DNA from: Tropicibacter oceani | Lineage (GTDB): Bacteria; Pseudomonadota; Alphaproteobacteria; Rhodobacterales; Rhodobacteraceae | Direction of reading: 5' to 3' | Length of the DNA: 64,000 nt | Assembly (NCBI RefSeq): GCF_029958925.1 | Contig: NZ_CP124616.1 | Coordinates: 372,001-436,000 of the forward strand | In this document: one piece after another, positions 52,889-61,686 of the stretch | How the letters are laid out: each line of letters begins with the position of its first letter | How positions within the stretch are numbered: position 1 is the stretch's first letter | Position numbers and translations under genes: made by a program | The notes under the pieces: generated by a model | The model's database searches: none | Seen by the model: the letters and a program-made list of their open reading frames with translations, nothing else | Told to the model about the DNA's origin: nothing

Positions 52889-53770
52889 GTGCAGGCCCAT
52901 ATCCCCGGCTTTACCGCCCGGGTGGCCACGCCAAACGGCGTGGCCATCGCCTACGAGAGCGGCGGCAATGGCCCGCCGCTGCTTTTGCTGCACGGGTTTC
53001 CGCAGACCCGCGCCATGTGGGCGCAGATCGCGCCCGTTCTGGCGCAGGATTTCACCGTCATCGCCGCCGACCTGCGCGGCTATGGCGACAGCGGCAAACC
53101 CAAGGGGCTGAGGCACTACAGCTTTCGCGAGATGGCCGCCGACATAACCGCGCTGATGGCGCAACTGGGGTTTGACCGGTTTCACCTGGTCGGCCATGAC
53201 CGGGGCGGGCGCACCGCGCATCGGCTAGCGCTGGACGCACCCGAGGCGGTCCAAAGCCTGACAGTCATGGACATCGTCCCGACCCACCTGCTGCTGAACG
53301 ATCTGACCATGGGTGTGGCCAAGGCCTATTACCACTGGTTCTACATGGCCCAGCCCGAACCCTTTCCCGAACGCATGATCGGCGCCGATCCCGATCATTT
53401 CTACGAAAGCTGCCTGTTGGGCTGGGGCGCCGCGCAGCTGTCGGATTTCGACCCAAGCCAGCTGCAGGCCTATCGCAGCGCCTGGCGCGATCCCGAAACC
53501 ATCCGCGCCATGTGCGACGACTACCGCGCCGCGATCGAGGTGGATTTCGCCCTGGATGCCGCCGACCTTGGTCGACAGGTGCAGTGCCCTGCGCTGGTGA
53601 TGTACGGGGCCGATGGCGCCATGGCGCAGGCCTATGACGTTCCGGCCACATGGTCGGACAGGCTGGCCCGAATGCAAAAGGCCGCCGTTCCCGGCGGCCA
53701 CTTCTTTCCTGATCAGCATCCGGCACAGACCGCGCAGCATCTGCGCGATTTCCTGCTGCCTTTGGCCTAG
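52889..53770 (+). CDS. Fluoroacetate/haloacetate dehalogenase-like alpha/beta hydrolase
   Basis: 293 aa from GTG 52889, five bases after the binding-protein stop. Nucleophile Asp104 in GHDRGGR with Arg105 and Arg108; Asp128 in VMDIVPT; His149-Trp150 in YYHWFYM; Tyr212 in CDDYRA; His271 in PGGHFF. These match, in identity and nearly in spacing, the catalytic triad, carboxylate-binding arginines and halide-binding His-Trp-Tyr of characterised fluoroacetate dehalogenase from Rhodopseudomonas palustris (Asp110, Arg111, Arg114, Asp134, His155, Trp156, Tyr219, His280). Expected reaction: haloacetate to glycolate plus halide. Closely similar epoxide hydrolases lack this whole set. Position next to an ABC binding protein may indicate substrate uptake. 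Confidence 0.82.
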   Translation: MQAHIPGFTARVATPNGVAIAYESGGNGPPLLLLHGFPQTRAMWAQIAPVLAQDFTVIAADLRGYGDSGKPKGLRHYSFREMAADITALMAQLGFDRFHLVGHDRGGRTAHRLALDAPEAVQSLTVMDIVPTHLLLNDLTMGVAKAYYHWFYMAQPEPFPERMIGADPDHFYESCLLGWGAAQLSDFDPSQLQAYRSAWRDPETIRAMCDDYRAAIEVDFALDAADLGRQVQCPALVMYGADGAMAQAYDVPATWSDRLARMQKAAVPGGHFFPDQHPAQTAQHLRDFLLPLA

Positions 53771-53773
53771 CGG

Positions 53774-53986
53774 TTACTCGGCGTCCGTCGCCGCGCGGGC
53801 CACGGCGCCAGCGCCCTTGGCGCCCAGCTTGACCACACCGGCGCCCGCCCTGACCGCGGTCTTGCCGGTCCACAGCGTCGCATCAACAGTGTTGTCAAAG
53901 GCCTTTTCGGCCGAACATGCGCTTAGCGCAACGGCTGCCAGCACAGCCAGGACCAGACCTTTGCGGGGGAGAAAAGCAGCTTTCAT
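53774..53986 (-). CDS. Small lipoprotein, unknown function
   Basis: 70 aa from ATG 53986, with AGGA seven bases upstream (ATG 53992 is two codons longer but too close to it). Lipobox LSAC within residues about 20-24 after a hydrophobic stretch (GLVLAVLAAVALSAC), followed by a short Ala/Gly-rich tail (AVRAGAGVVKLGAKGAG). Convergent with the dehalogenase-like gene (three bases apart) and divergent from LysR. Small Ala/Gly lipoproteins of this kind are common and uncharacterised. Confidence 0.75.
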   Translation of the reverse strand: MKAAFLPRKGLVLAVLAAVALSACSAEKAFDNTVDATLWTGKTAVRAGAGVVKLGAKGAGAVARAATDAE

Positions 53987-54118
53987 ATTCATGTCCTTTC
54001 CACGTCGGAAACGTCGAACCTGCCGCCCTTTGCGGCACTCGTGTTGTTTACGGGCTTTCCACAAGTTAGAAAAACGAATAATATTGCGGTTAATTCCGAG
54101 TTTTACATATGGATAGAC

Positions 54119-55063
54119 ATGGACATCACCCTCGTCCGCACCTTTCTCGAAGTTTCGGCCACCGGCTCATTCGTCAGTGCCAGCGACCGGCTGTTCGTCA
54201 CCCAATCAGCGGTTAGCCTGCGCATTCAGCGGCTTGAGGAGTCGTTGGGCAAACCGCTGTTCAAACGGTCCAAGGCGGGGGCCGAACTGACGCCGGCGGG
54301 GCGTGAATTCGAACGCTATGCGATTTCCCTGATCAAGATCTGGGAAGAGGCGCGCCAGCAGGTCGGCATTCCCAAGGGGTTCAGCCGGTCGCTGACCATC
54401 GGCGCGCAGTATTCGCTGTGGCCGCGCCTGGGCTTTCAATGGATCGACGCGCTGCGCGACACGCTGCCCGATCTCAGCGTGCGGGCCGAACTGGGCATGC
54501 CCGACCGCCTGACACGTTTCCTGATCGAAGGGGTGATTCAGGTCGGCCTGATGTACAACCCGCAGATGCGCCCCGGTCTGAACGCCGAAAAGCTGGTCGA
54601 CGAAGAACTGGTGCTGGCCTCGGCCCGGCAGGACCGGCTTGAGGACATCGCCGACCACTATGTCTTTGTCGACTGGGGGCCGGAATTCCTGCATGCCCAC
54701 GCGCTGGAACTGCCCGAATTGACGAACCCCGGCCTGACCCTGTCGCTGGGGGCGCTGGCCGCCGATTACATCCTGAACCGGGGGCGCGCCGCCTATCTGC
54801 CGGCCCGTTACATCAAGCGCCACCTTGACGCGGGCGCCCTGTTCCTGGTGCCTGACGCGCCGCGCTTTCCCTACCCGGTCTGGTCGGTCTGGCGTGACGA
54901 TCTTGACGACGACATCCGTGAAAAGGCCGGCCAGGCCCTGCATGCCGTCCAGCAACGCATTCAGGATGCACAAACCGAAGTCATCGCCGAGTTGCGCGAC
55001 ATCAGCGAAAACCAGGAGATCGACGTATTGGGGCAATCCGAAAGCAACGGCAACGACGGCTGA
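54119..55063 (+). CDS. LysR family transcriptional regulator
   Basis: 314 aa: N-terminal winged helix (residues 1-60; LVRTFLEVSATGSFVSASDRL, then SAVSLRIQRLEESLG) and a LysR substrate-binding domain (SLTIGAQYSLWPRLGF onward). ATG 54119 is the conserved LysR start; the frame is open to 54041. It lies between the binding-protein/hydrolase pair and the permease genes, so it is the natural candidate to control the transporter and the following enzymes. Effector unknown. Confidence 0.9.
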   Translation: MDITLVRTFLEVSATGSFVSASDRLFVTQSAVSLRIQRLEESLGKPLFKRSKAGAELTPAGREFERYAISLIKIWEEARQQVGIPKGFSRSLTIGAQYSLWPRLGFQWIDALRDTLPDLSVRAELGMPDRLTRFLIEGVIQVGLMYNPQMRPGLNAEKLVDEELVLASARQDRLEDIADHYVFVDWGPEFLHAHALELPELTNPGLTLSLGALAADYILNRGRAAYLPARYIKRHLDAGALFLVPDAPRFPYPVWSVWRDDLDDDIREKAGQALHAVQQRIQDAQTEVIAELRDISENQEIDVLGQSESNGNDG

Positions 55064-55108
55064 CGCAACCCTCTGGACCGGCCCGCATTCCGCCCCTAAC
55101 GTGGCCTC

Positions 55109-56053
55109 ATGCTGGCCTATCTGATCCGCCGACTGACCTCATTGATCCTCAGCCTGGCGGTTGCCTCGCTGGTGATCTTTCTCGTGGTCGAGGTCGCCCC
55201 GGGCGATCCGGCCAGCTACATGCTGGGGATCAACGCGCAACCCGACACGGTTGCCGCGCTACGCACCGAACTGGGCCTGGATCAGCCGAAAGCCCTGCGG
55301 TACCTGACTTGGGTCACCGGCATGATGCACGGCGATTTCGGCACCTCGTATACCTATCGGACAGAGGTGTCCGGGATGATCGCCGACCGGCTTTGGGTGT
55401 CGTTGCCGCTGGCGCTGCTGGCGCTTTGCCTGTCCACGCTGATCGCCCTGCCCGCCGGCATACTGGCCGCGTCGCGCCGGGGCAAACCCGCCGACCTGGG
55501 GGTGATGGCCGCCACGCAACTGGGCGTCGCCATCCCGAACTTCTGGTTCGCCATGCTGCTGGTGCTGCTGTTCGCGATCAAGCTGCGGCTCATGCCGTCG
55601 GGCGGATTTCCCGGCTGGGAGGACCCCGTGCTGGCCCTGCGCGCCCTGACCCTGCCCGCCGTGGCGCTGGCCCTGCCTCAGGCGGCGATCCTTGCCCGCG
55701 TGCTGCGATCGTCGCTGATTGACGCTCTGGGCGAAGATTACATCCGCACCGCCCGCGCCAAAGGCCTGACCCGCGGCCAGGCGCTTTGGCGGCACGGGCT
55801 GCGCAATGCGTTGATCCCGGTGCTGACGATCATCGGGCTGCAGTTTTCGTTCCTGCTGGCGGGCGCAATCATCATCGAGCAGGTCTTTTACCTGCCGGGC
55901 CTGGGGCGCCTGATCTTTCAGTCGATCAGCCAGCGTGACCTGATCGTGGTGGAATCGGTGGTCATGCTGCTGGTCTTTGCCGTCATCATGGTCAATTTCA
56001 TGACCGACCTGGCCTATGCCATCGTCGATCCCAGGCTAAGGCAGCGGACATGA
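55109..56053 (+). CDS. Oligopeptide-type ABC transporter permease, DppB-like
   Basis: 314 aa inner-membrane protein with six hydrophobic segments. N-terminal helix LIRRLTSLILSLAVASLVIF, EVAPGDPASYMLG, and the binding-protein-dependent transport signature EDYIRTARAKGLTRGQALWRHGLRNA with the EAA loop. Stop overlaps the DppC-like start (ATGA). First of the permease/ATPase run. Confidence 0.92.
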   Translation: MLAYLIRRLTSLILSLAVASLVIFLVVEVAPGDPASYMLGINAQPDTVAALRTELGLDQPKALRYLTWVTGMMHGDFGTSYTYRTEVSGMIADRLWVSLPLALLALCLSTLIALPAGILAASRRGKPADLGVMAATQLGVAIPNFWFAMLLVLLFAIKLRLMPSGGFPGWEDPVLALRALTLPAVALALPQAAILARVLRSSLIDALGEDYIRTARAKGLTRGQALWRHGLRNALIPVLTIIGLQFSFLLAGAIIIEQVFYLPGLGRLIFQSISQRDLIVVESVVMLLVFAVIMVNFMTDLAYAIVDPRLRQRT

Positions 56054-56865
56054 CCAAATCCCTGATTTTCGGCGCATTCCTGACGTTGGTCTTTCTGGTC
56101 GCCGCGCTTTTGTCGTTCATCTGGACGCCCTTCGACGTCGAAACCATGAACATCGCGGGCCGCCTGAAACCGCCCGGCGGCGCGCACCTGCTGGGCACCG
56201 ACCATTTCGGACGCGATATCCTGAGCATGATCATGACCGGGGCGCGCACCTCGATCGCGGTGGCGCTGGTGGCCGTGGGCATTGGCATGGGCCTGGGCGT
56301 GCCCCTTGGCCTGACCGCCGCCGCCCACAAGGGCGGCTGGCTGGACGAATTGATCAGCCGAGGCAACGACCTGATCTTTGCCTTTCCCAGCCTTGTGATC
56401 GCCATCCTGATCACCGCGATCTTTGGCCCCGGAGCCATCAACGCGATCATCGCCATCGGCATCTTCAACATCCCCGTCTTTGCCCGCCTGTCGCGCGGCG
56501 CGGCGCTGTCGCTGTGGCGGCGCGATTTCATCCTGGCCGCGCGGGTCTGCGGCAAATCCCGCACCCGCATCAGCGCCGAACACATCCTGCCCAACATCAC
56601 CAACCTGCTGATCGTGCAGGGCACCATCCAGTTCTCGCTTGGCATCCTGGCCGAGGCGGGCCTGTCCTATGTCGGCCTTGGCGCGCAGCCCCCCGTCCCC
56701 AGTTGGGGCCGGATGCTGGCCGATGCGCAGACCATGGTCGCGCTGGCGCCGCATGTGGCGCTGATCCCCGGCCTTGCCATCGTGCTGATGGTGCTGGGCC
56801 TTAACCTTTTGGGTGACGGGTTGCGCGACCATCTTGACCCGCGCCTGAAGGTGCTGCGCACATGA
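56050..56865 (+). CDS. Oligopeptide-type ABC transporter permease, DppC-like
   Basis: 271 aa, five to six hydrophobic segments. LLGTDHFGRDILSMIMTGARTS is the DppC landmark; the EAA loop is at RDFILAARVCGKSRTRISAEHILPN. Shorter than many DppC proteins because the N-terminal cytoplasmic extension is absent. Overlaps both neighbours by four bases (ATGA), so the three genes are tightly coupled. Confidence 0.92.
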   Translation: MTKSLIFGAFLTLVFLVAALLSFIWTPFDVETMNIAGRLKPPGGAHLLGTDHFGRDILSMIMTGARTSIAVALVAVGIGMGLGVPLGLTAAAHKGGWLDELISRGNDLIFAFPSLVIAILITAIFGPGAINAIIAIGIFNIPVFARLSRGAALSLWRRDFILAARVCGKSRTRISAEHILPNITNLLIVQGTIQFSLGILAEAGLSYVGLGAQPPVPSWGRMLADAQTMVALAPHVALIPGLAIVLMVLGLNLLGDGLRDHLDPRLKVLRT

Positions 56866-58499
56866 TCACCCCGGAACAACGGCGCGAAGTCGATAGCGGC
56901 AACTGGGTGCCGCAGCTGATCATCGACCATCTTGATGTCACGATCCACGACAAGCCGGTCGTCAAGGACCTCTCGCTCAGACTGTTTCCCGCAGAGATCA
57001 CCGCCCTGACCGGCGAAAGCGGGTCGGGCAAATCCATGACCGCGCTGGCCATCATGGGACTGTTGCCGCAAAGCGCCCGTGCCAGTGGCGCGATCCGGCT
57101 GGAGGGGACCGATCTGCTGTCCCTGTCCGAACGCGATTTGTGCGCCTATCGCGGACGCGACATCGGCATGATCTTTCAGGAACCGATGACCGCGCTGAAT
57201 CCGCTTCAGACCATCGGCGCGCAGGTCATGGAGACCTTGCTGATCCACTCTGACCTGTCGCGGTCGCAGGCCCGGGCGCGCGCCCTTGAAACTCTGGAAA
57301 AGGTCGGCCTTGACCAACCGCTGGGCCGCTATCCGCATGAATTGTCCGGCGGGCAGCGCCAGCGCGTCGCCATCGCCATGGCGATTGCACACCGGCCAAA
57401 GCTTTTGATCGCGGATGAGCCGACCACCGCGCTGGATGTCACCACGCAGGCGCAGATCCTCAAGCTGTTGCGCTATCTGGTCAAGACCGAGCGCATGGCG
57501 CTGCTGATGATCACCCATGACCTTGCCGTGGTGTCCGACATGGCCGACCGCATTGCGGTGATGCACAAGGGCAGGATCGTCGAACAGGCCCCCACCCGGC
57601 AGCTGTTCGCGCAGATGCAGCACCCCTATACCCGCCAGCTTTTCGAGGCATCGAGCCACAAGGCCGACCTGCATCCGGTCGCGGCCACGGCCCCGCTGCT
57701 GAGCGTCCAGAGTGTCAGCCGCGACTACCCCTTGCCGCGCGAACACCCCTTTGCCGCACCAAGGGCCTTTCGCGCCGTGAACGACGTCAGTTTTCAGATC
57801 AACAGGGGCGAACGCGTCGGCCTTGTTGGCGAAAGCGGCTGTGGCAAATCCACCCTGACCCGCGCCATTCTGGGGCTGGACCCGGTCCAGAGCGGCACGA
57901 TCACCCTGAACGGCGCCCCCGTTCTGGACCATGGCCGCGCCAACCCAAAGGTTCGCCGCCACATGCAGGTGGTGTTTCAGGACCCCTACAGCAGCTTCAA
58001 CCCCCGCCACCGTGTCGGCCGCCTGATATCAGAGCCCTTTCACCTGTCGGACAACCCGCCCAGGGGGGCCGCCCGTCAAGAGGCCATCGCACAGGCGCTG
58101 ACCGCCGTCGGGCTGCACCCGGACGATCAGCACAAACATATCCATGCCTTTTCCGGCGGGCAGCGCCAGCGCATCGCGATTGCGCGCGCGTTGATCATCC
58201 GCCCCGACCTGATCCTGTTCGACGAAGCCGTCAGCGCGCTGGATGTGCGCGTGCGCGCCCAGATCCTGGATCTGATCGCCCGGTTGTCCAGGGATCATGG
58301 CCTGACCTACCTGTTCATCTCGCACGATCTCAGCGTCGTGCGTTCGATCACCGACCGCGTGCTGGTGATGCGCAAGGGCGAAATCGTCGAACAAGGTCCG
58401 GTGCAGCAGGTCTTTGACACGCCCCGCCACCCCTATACCCAAGAGCTGATCGCCGCTGCGCCCGTTCTGCCCGACATCGGAGACCCGAATGCTGCCTGA
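56862..58499 (+). CDS. Fused dual-domain oligopeptide-type ABC transporter ATPase (DppD-DppF)
   Basis: 545 aa with two complete ATPase domains. First: Walker A GESGSGKS, signature [15 protein letters not shown], Walker [12 protein letters not shown]. Second: Walker [10 protein letters not shown] near residue 325, signature [15 protein letters not shown], and [11 protein letters not shown] in which the usual Pro after Glu is Ala, a variant seen in this family. Each domain ends with the oligopeptide-type C-terminal extension ([20 protein letters not shown]). The two are normally separate genes; the fused form occurs in GsiA-like and YejF-like systems. The stop overlaps the aldehyde dehydrogenase start by 11 bases. 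Confidence 0.92.
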   Translation: MITPEQRREVDSGNWVPQLIIDHLDVTIHDKPVVKDLSLRLFPAEITALTGESGSGKSMTALAIMGLLPQSARASGAIRLEGTDLLSLSERDLCAYRGRDIGMIFQEPMTALNPLQTIGAQVMETLLIHSDLSRSQARARALETLEKVGLDQPLGRYPHELSGGQRQRVAIAMAIAHRPKLLIADEPTTALDVTTQAQILKLLRYLVKTERMALLMITHDLAVVSDMADRIAVMHKGRIVEQAPTRQLFAQMQHPYTRQLFEASSHKADLHPVAATAPLLSVQSVSRDYPLPREHPFAAPRAFRAVNDVSFQINRGERVGLVGESGCGKSTLTRAILGLDPVQSGTITLNGAPVLDHGRANPKVRRHMQVVFQDPYSSFNPRHRVGRLISEPFHLSDNPPRGAARQEAIAQALTAVGLHPDDQHKHIHAFSGGQRQRIAIARALIIRPDLILFDEAVSALDVRVRAQILDLIARLSRDHGLTYLFISHDLSVVRSITDRVLVMRKGEIVEQGPVQQVFDTPRHPYTQELIAAAPVLPDIGDPNAA

Positions 58500-59925
58500 C
58501 CTGCCCTTTGACCCTTCTTGCATGCTGATCGACGGGTCCTGGGTCCCGGCGGGGGGCACCCTGCCAATCAGCAACCCCTCGACCGGCGAGGAGATCGGGC
58601 AGATCGCACGCGGCAGCGCCGCCGATATCGACGCGGCGGTACGGGCTGCGCAATCGGCGATGGATGGCACATGGGGCCACAGCACCGCCGCCGAGCGCGG
58701 GCGCATCCTGATGCGGCTTGGCCAGCTTGTCCTGCAGAACGTCGATCTGCTGACCCGGCTGGAATCCCTCGACGTCGGCAAACCGACCTCGCAGGCCCGG
58801 GCCGATGCCCTTGCCCTCGCGCGCTATTGCGAATTCTACGGCGGAGCGGCCGACAAGGTGCATGGGCAAACCATCCCCTATCTAGACGGCTATACCGTCT
58901 ATACCCTGCGCGAACCGCATGGCGTGACCGGGCATATCGTGCCCTGGAACTACCCCATGCAGATCATCGGACGGTCCGTCGGCGCGGCGCTGGCCATGGG
59001 CAATGCCTGCGTTCTGAAACCGGCCGAAGGCGCCTGCCTGACCGCGCTGGTCTTTGCCCATCTGGCCGCGCAGGCCGGCCTGCCGCCCGGGGCGCTGAAC
59101 GTGGTGCCCGGACTGGGCGCCGAGGCAGGCGCCGCCCTGGCCGCGCATCCGGGTATCCAGCATCTGAGCTTTACCGGCTCGGTCACCACGGGCGCTGCGG
59201 TGCAGATCGCGGCGGGCGCCAATGTCGTGCCGGTGACACTGGAACTGGGTGGAAAATCGCCGCAGATCGTCTTTGAGGACGCCGACCTGCAGGCTGCCTT
59301 GCCTTTCCTGGTGAACGCCGGGCTTCAGAATGCCGGCCAGACCTGCTCTGCCTCTTCGCGCATTCTTGTGCATCACTCGCGCCTGGACGAGGTCAGCCAG
59401 GCCATGGCCACGGCCTATCGCAGCAAGCGCATCGGCGCGGCCATCGACGACCCGGACATCGGCCCGCTGATCAACGCCCGGCAAAAGGACCGCGTGCAGC
59501 AGTTCCTTGCCCAGGCCACCGATCTGCCGCTGATCGCCCAGGCCATGCCGCCCGACCTGCCCGGCCACTTTGTCCCCGCCTCGCTGTTTGGCCCCGTTCC
59601 GCCCGATCACCCGCTGGCCCAGCAGGAAATCTTTGGTCCTGTGCAGGTGATCATCCCCTTTGCCGACGAAGCCGAAGCGGTGCAGATCGCCAATGGCACC
59701 GACTATGGTCTTGTCGCCAGCATCTGGACCCAGAACGGCGCCCGCCAGATGCGCATGGCGAAAAAGCTGCGCGCGGGGCAGGTCTTTATCAACAATTACG
59801 GCGCGGGTGGCGGGGTCGAGCTGCCCTTTGGCGGCACAGGCAAATCCGGCCATGGCCGCGAAAAGGGGTTCGAGGCGCTTTACGGTTTCTCAACGCTCAA
59901 GACGGTGGCCGCGCTGCACGGCTGA
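58489..59925 (+). CDS. NAD(P)-dependent aldehyde dehydrogenase
   Basis: 478 aa. Betaine-aldehyde-dehydrogenase-like class: VPWNYPMQII with the oxyanion-hole Asn, LKPAEGACLTAL cofactor Lys, SFTGSVTTG, catalytic Glu in LELGGKSPQ and catalytic Cys in NAGQTCSASS, C-terminal PFGGTGKSGHGREKG. It is translationally coupled to the ABC ATPase, so it belongs to the transporter operon and likely oxidises an aldehyde derived from the imported compound. Specific substrate unknown. Confidence 0.9.
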   Translation: MLPDLPFDPSCMLIDGSWVPAGGTLPISNPSTGEEIGQIARGSAADIDAAVRAAQSAMDGTWGHSTAAERGRILMRLGQLVLQNVDLLTRLESLDVGKPTSQARADALALARYCEFYGGAADKVHGQTIPYLDGYTVYTLREPHGVTGHIVPWNYPMQIIGRSVGAALAMGNACVLKPAEGACLTALVFAHLAAQAGLPPGALNVVPGLGAEAGAALAAHPGIQHLSFTGSVTTGAAVQIAAGANVVPVTLELGGKSPQIVFEDADLQAALPFLVNAGLQNAGQTCSASSRILVHHSRLDEVSQAMATAYRSKRIGAAIDDPDIGPLINARQKDRVQQFLAQATDLPLIAQAMPPDLPGHFVPASLFGPVPPDHPLAQQEIFGPVQVIIPFADEAEAVQIANGTDYGLVASIWTQNGARQMRMAKKLRAGQVFINNYGAGGGVELPFGGTGKSGHGREKGFEALYGFSTLKTVAALHG

Positions 59926-59972
59926 CGCGGGTGGAAGGGCAGGGTAGCGCCCCGCTTTCCCGCCGCCCCCTC

Positions 59973-59982
59973 TGGTATACCA
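59973..59982. promoter_or_regulatory. Palindrome TGGTATACCA, GntR/FadR-like operator candidate
   Basis: Perfect ten-base palindrome fitting the FadR-subfamily pattern TNGTNNNACNA, 59 bp before the first SDR gene and just after the aldehyde dehydrogenase. It may mark a promoter for the SDR pair. No GntR gene lies in the window, so the binding protein would be encoded elsewhere. Confidence 0.45.
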
Positions 59983-60040
59983 AAATCACTGGACCTGCCC
60001 CCACAACCGCGACAACATGGCCGCAAAGGGAGAGGCCGAC

Positions 60041-60766
60041 ATGAGATTTGACAACCGCACAGCCATCGTGACCGGCGGCGCGTCGGGGATCGGGCTGGCG
60101 ATCGCCAACCGCCTAGCCGCCGAGGGCGCAACCGTCACCATCTGGGACATCAATCCCGAAAACCTGTCCAACCTGCCGCAGGGCCTGCGGTCGCGGCAGG
60201 TCGATGTGACCGACGCCGCCGCCGTCGATGCCGCCATGCAGCAGGACGCGCAGGCCATGGGCGGGCTGGACACGCTGATCTGTTCCGCCGGGATCACCGG
60301 GCCGAACGCGACCGTCATCGACTATCCCATCGACGACTGGCACCGGGTCATCGACCTGAACCTGCACGGCGTCTTTTACTGCAACAAATCCGCCGCCGCA
60401 CTGATGCGCCCCAAGGGTTTTGGCCGCATCGTCAACATCGCCTCGATCGCCGGCAAGGAAGGCAACCCCAACGCCAGTGCCTATTCCACCTCGAAGGCCG
60501 CCGTCATCGGATTGACCAAATCGCTGGGCAAAGAGCTGAGCGACACGCAGATCACCGTCAACGCCGTCGCCCCCGCCGTGGTCGAAAGCCCGATCCTGTC
60601 CCAGATGACGCCGGAATTCATCGCCTACATGAAATCCAAGATCCCGATGGGGCGCTTTGGCACCACCGATGAAATTGCCGCGATGGTCTGCTGGCTGGCC
60701 TCGGCCGAGGCCTCGTTCACCACGGCGGCGGTCTTTGACCAGTCCGGCGGCCGCGCAACCTACTGA
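60041..60766 (+). CDS. Short-chain dehydrogenase/reductase (SDR)
   Basis: 241 aa classical SDR. Cofactor motif TGGASGIG near residues 11-18, Asp in VDVTDA, catalytic Ser in NIASIAGK, YSTSK with catalytic Tyr and Lys, and a C-terminal GG motif. Start ATG 60041 behind AGGGAGAGG; the ATG at 60017 gives an eight-residue extension without support. Sugar, sugar-acid or hydroxyacyl substrates are all possible. Followed after 13 bases by a second SDR. Confidence 0.88.
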   Translation: MRFDNRTAIVTGGASGIGLAIANRLAAEGATVTIWDINPENLSNLPQGLRSRQVDVTDAAAVDAAMQQDAQAMGGLDTLICSAGITGPNATVIDYPIDDWHRVIDLNLHGVFYCNKSAAALMRPKGFGRIVNIASIAGKEGNPNASAYSTSKAAVIGLTKSLGKELSDTQITVNAVAPAVVESPILSQMTPEFIAYMKSKIPMGRFGTTDEIAAMVCWLASAEASFTTAAVFDQSGGRATY

Positions 60767-60779
60767 GGAAGGACACCGC

Positions 60780-61520
60780 ATGAGACTGCAAGGCAAAACC
60801 GCCATCGTCACCGGCGCCGGATCGGGCTTTGGCGCGGGCATCGCACGGCGCTTCGTGAACGAAGGCGCACAGGTCATGATCGCCGACATCAACGAAGAAA
60901 ACGCCCGCGCCGTCGCCGAGGAATTCGGCGGCATTGCGCATCATGTCGACGTCGCCGATGGCGCCAGCATGACCGCCATGATCACCCGCGCCATCGAGGT
61001 GATGGGCCAGGTCGACATCCTGGTGAACAACGCCGGCGTCACCCACCTGCCCGCCCCCCTCGAAACCATCTCGGAAGAAGACTTTGACCGGGTCATGGCG
61101 GTGAACTGCAAGTCGATCTACCTGGGCGCACGGGCGCTGGTGCCGCACCTCAAGGACCGCGGCACCGGCACCATCCTGAACATCTCCAGCACTGCCGGGA
61201 TCTCGCCGCGCCCCAACCTGAACTGGTACAACGCGTCAAAGGGCTGGGTGAACACCGCAACCCGTACCATGGCGGTCGAATTGGCCCCCATGGGCATCCG
61301 CGTCAACGCCCTGAACCCGGTGGCCGGGGAAACCCCGCTGCTCAAAAGCTTCATGGGCGAAGACACGCCGGAAATGCGCGCCAAGTTCCTGTCGACCATC
61401 CCGCTTGGCCGCTTTTCCACCCCCGAAGACATGGCCAACGCCGCGCTGTACCTGTGCTCGGACGAGGCCAGCATGATCACCGGCGTCTGCCTGCAGGTCG
61501 ACGGCGGGCGGTGCATCTAG
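60780..61520 (+). CDS. Short-chain dehydrogenase/reductase (SDR), second of pair
   Basis: 246 aa. TGAGSGFGAGIA cofactor motif, NNAGVTH, catalytic Ser in LNISSTAGI, YNASK with Tyr and Lys, PVAGETPLL, and terminal VDGGRCI. GAGGAAGGA precedes ATG 60780. A glucose-1-dehydrogenase/3-oxoacyl-reductase-like SDR; substrate undetermined. Co-transcribed with the first SDR. Confidence 0.88.
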   Translation: MRLQGKTAIVTGAGSGFGAGIARRFVNEGAQVMIADINEENARAVAEEFGGIAHHVDVADGASMTAMITRAIEVMGQVDILVNNAGVTHLPAPLETISEEDFDRVMAVNCKSIYLGARALVPHLKDRGTGTILNISSTAGISPRPNLNWYNASKGWVNTATRTMAVELAPMGIRVNALNPVAGETPLLKSFMGEDTPEMRAKFLSTIPLGRFSTPEDMANAALYLCSDEASMITGVCLQVDGGRCI

Positions 61521-61590
61521 CGGCGCCACCCTTGCCCTGATCGCCCCCCTTGGCACCGGGCGCGGACCAAGGGGTCGGCGGGTGGGCGCC

Positions 61591-61607
61591 TTTCGGCTTT
61601 GCCGAAA
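61591..61607. terminator. Hairpin after the SDR pair
   Basis: TTTCGGC-TTT-GCCGAAA, a perfect 7-bp stem 71 bases after the second SDR stop and 80 bases before glpK. The preceding 50 bases are G+C-rich with further weak complementarity. A terminator is likely. Confidence 0.5.
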
Positions 61608-61642
61608 CAGTGCCCCCGTCGACCCGCTTTCCATTCCCCACA

Positions 61643-61659
61643 GGCAGGCTTAGCCTGCC
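61643..61659 (+). other. Hairpin in glpK leader
   Basis: GGCAGGC-TTA-GCCTGCC lies 28 bases before glpK ATG and would form in its 5' untranslated region or mark the end of the upstream unit. No known riboswitch is recognised. Confidence 0.35.
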
Positions 61660-61686
61660 CGCCAACCACCCTTTCAGAGGATTGTC

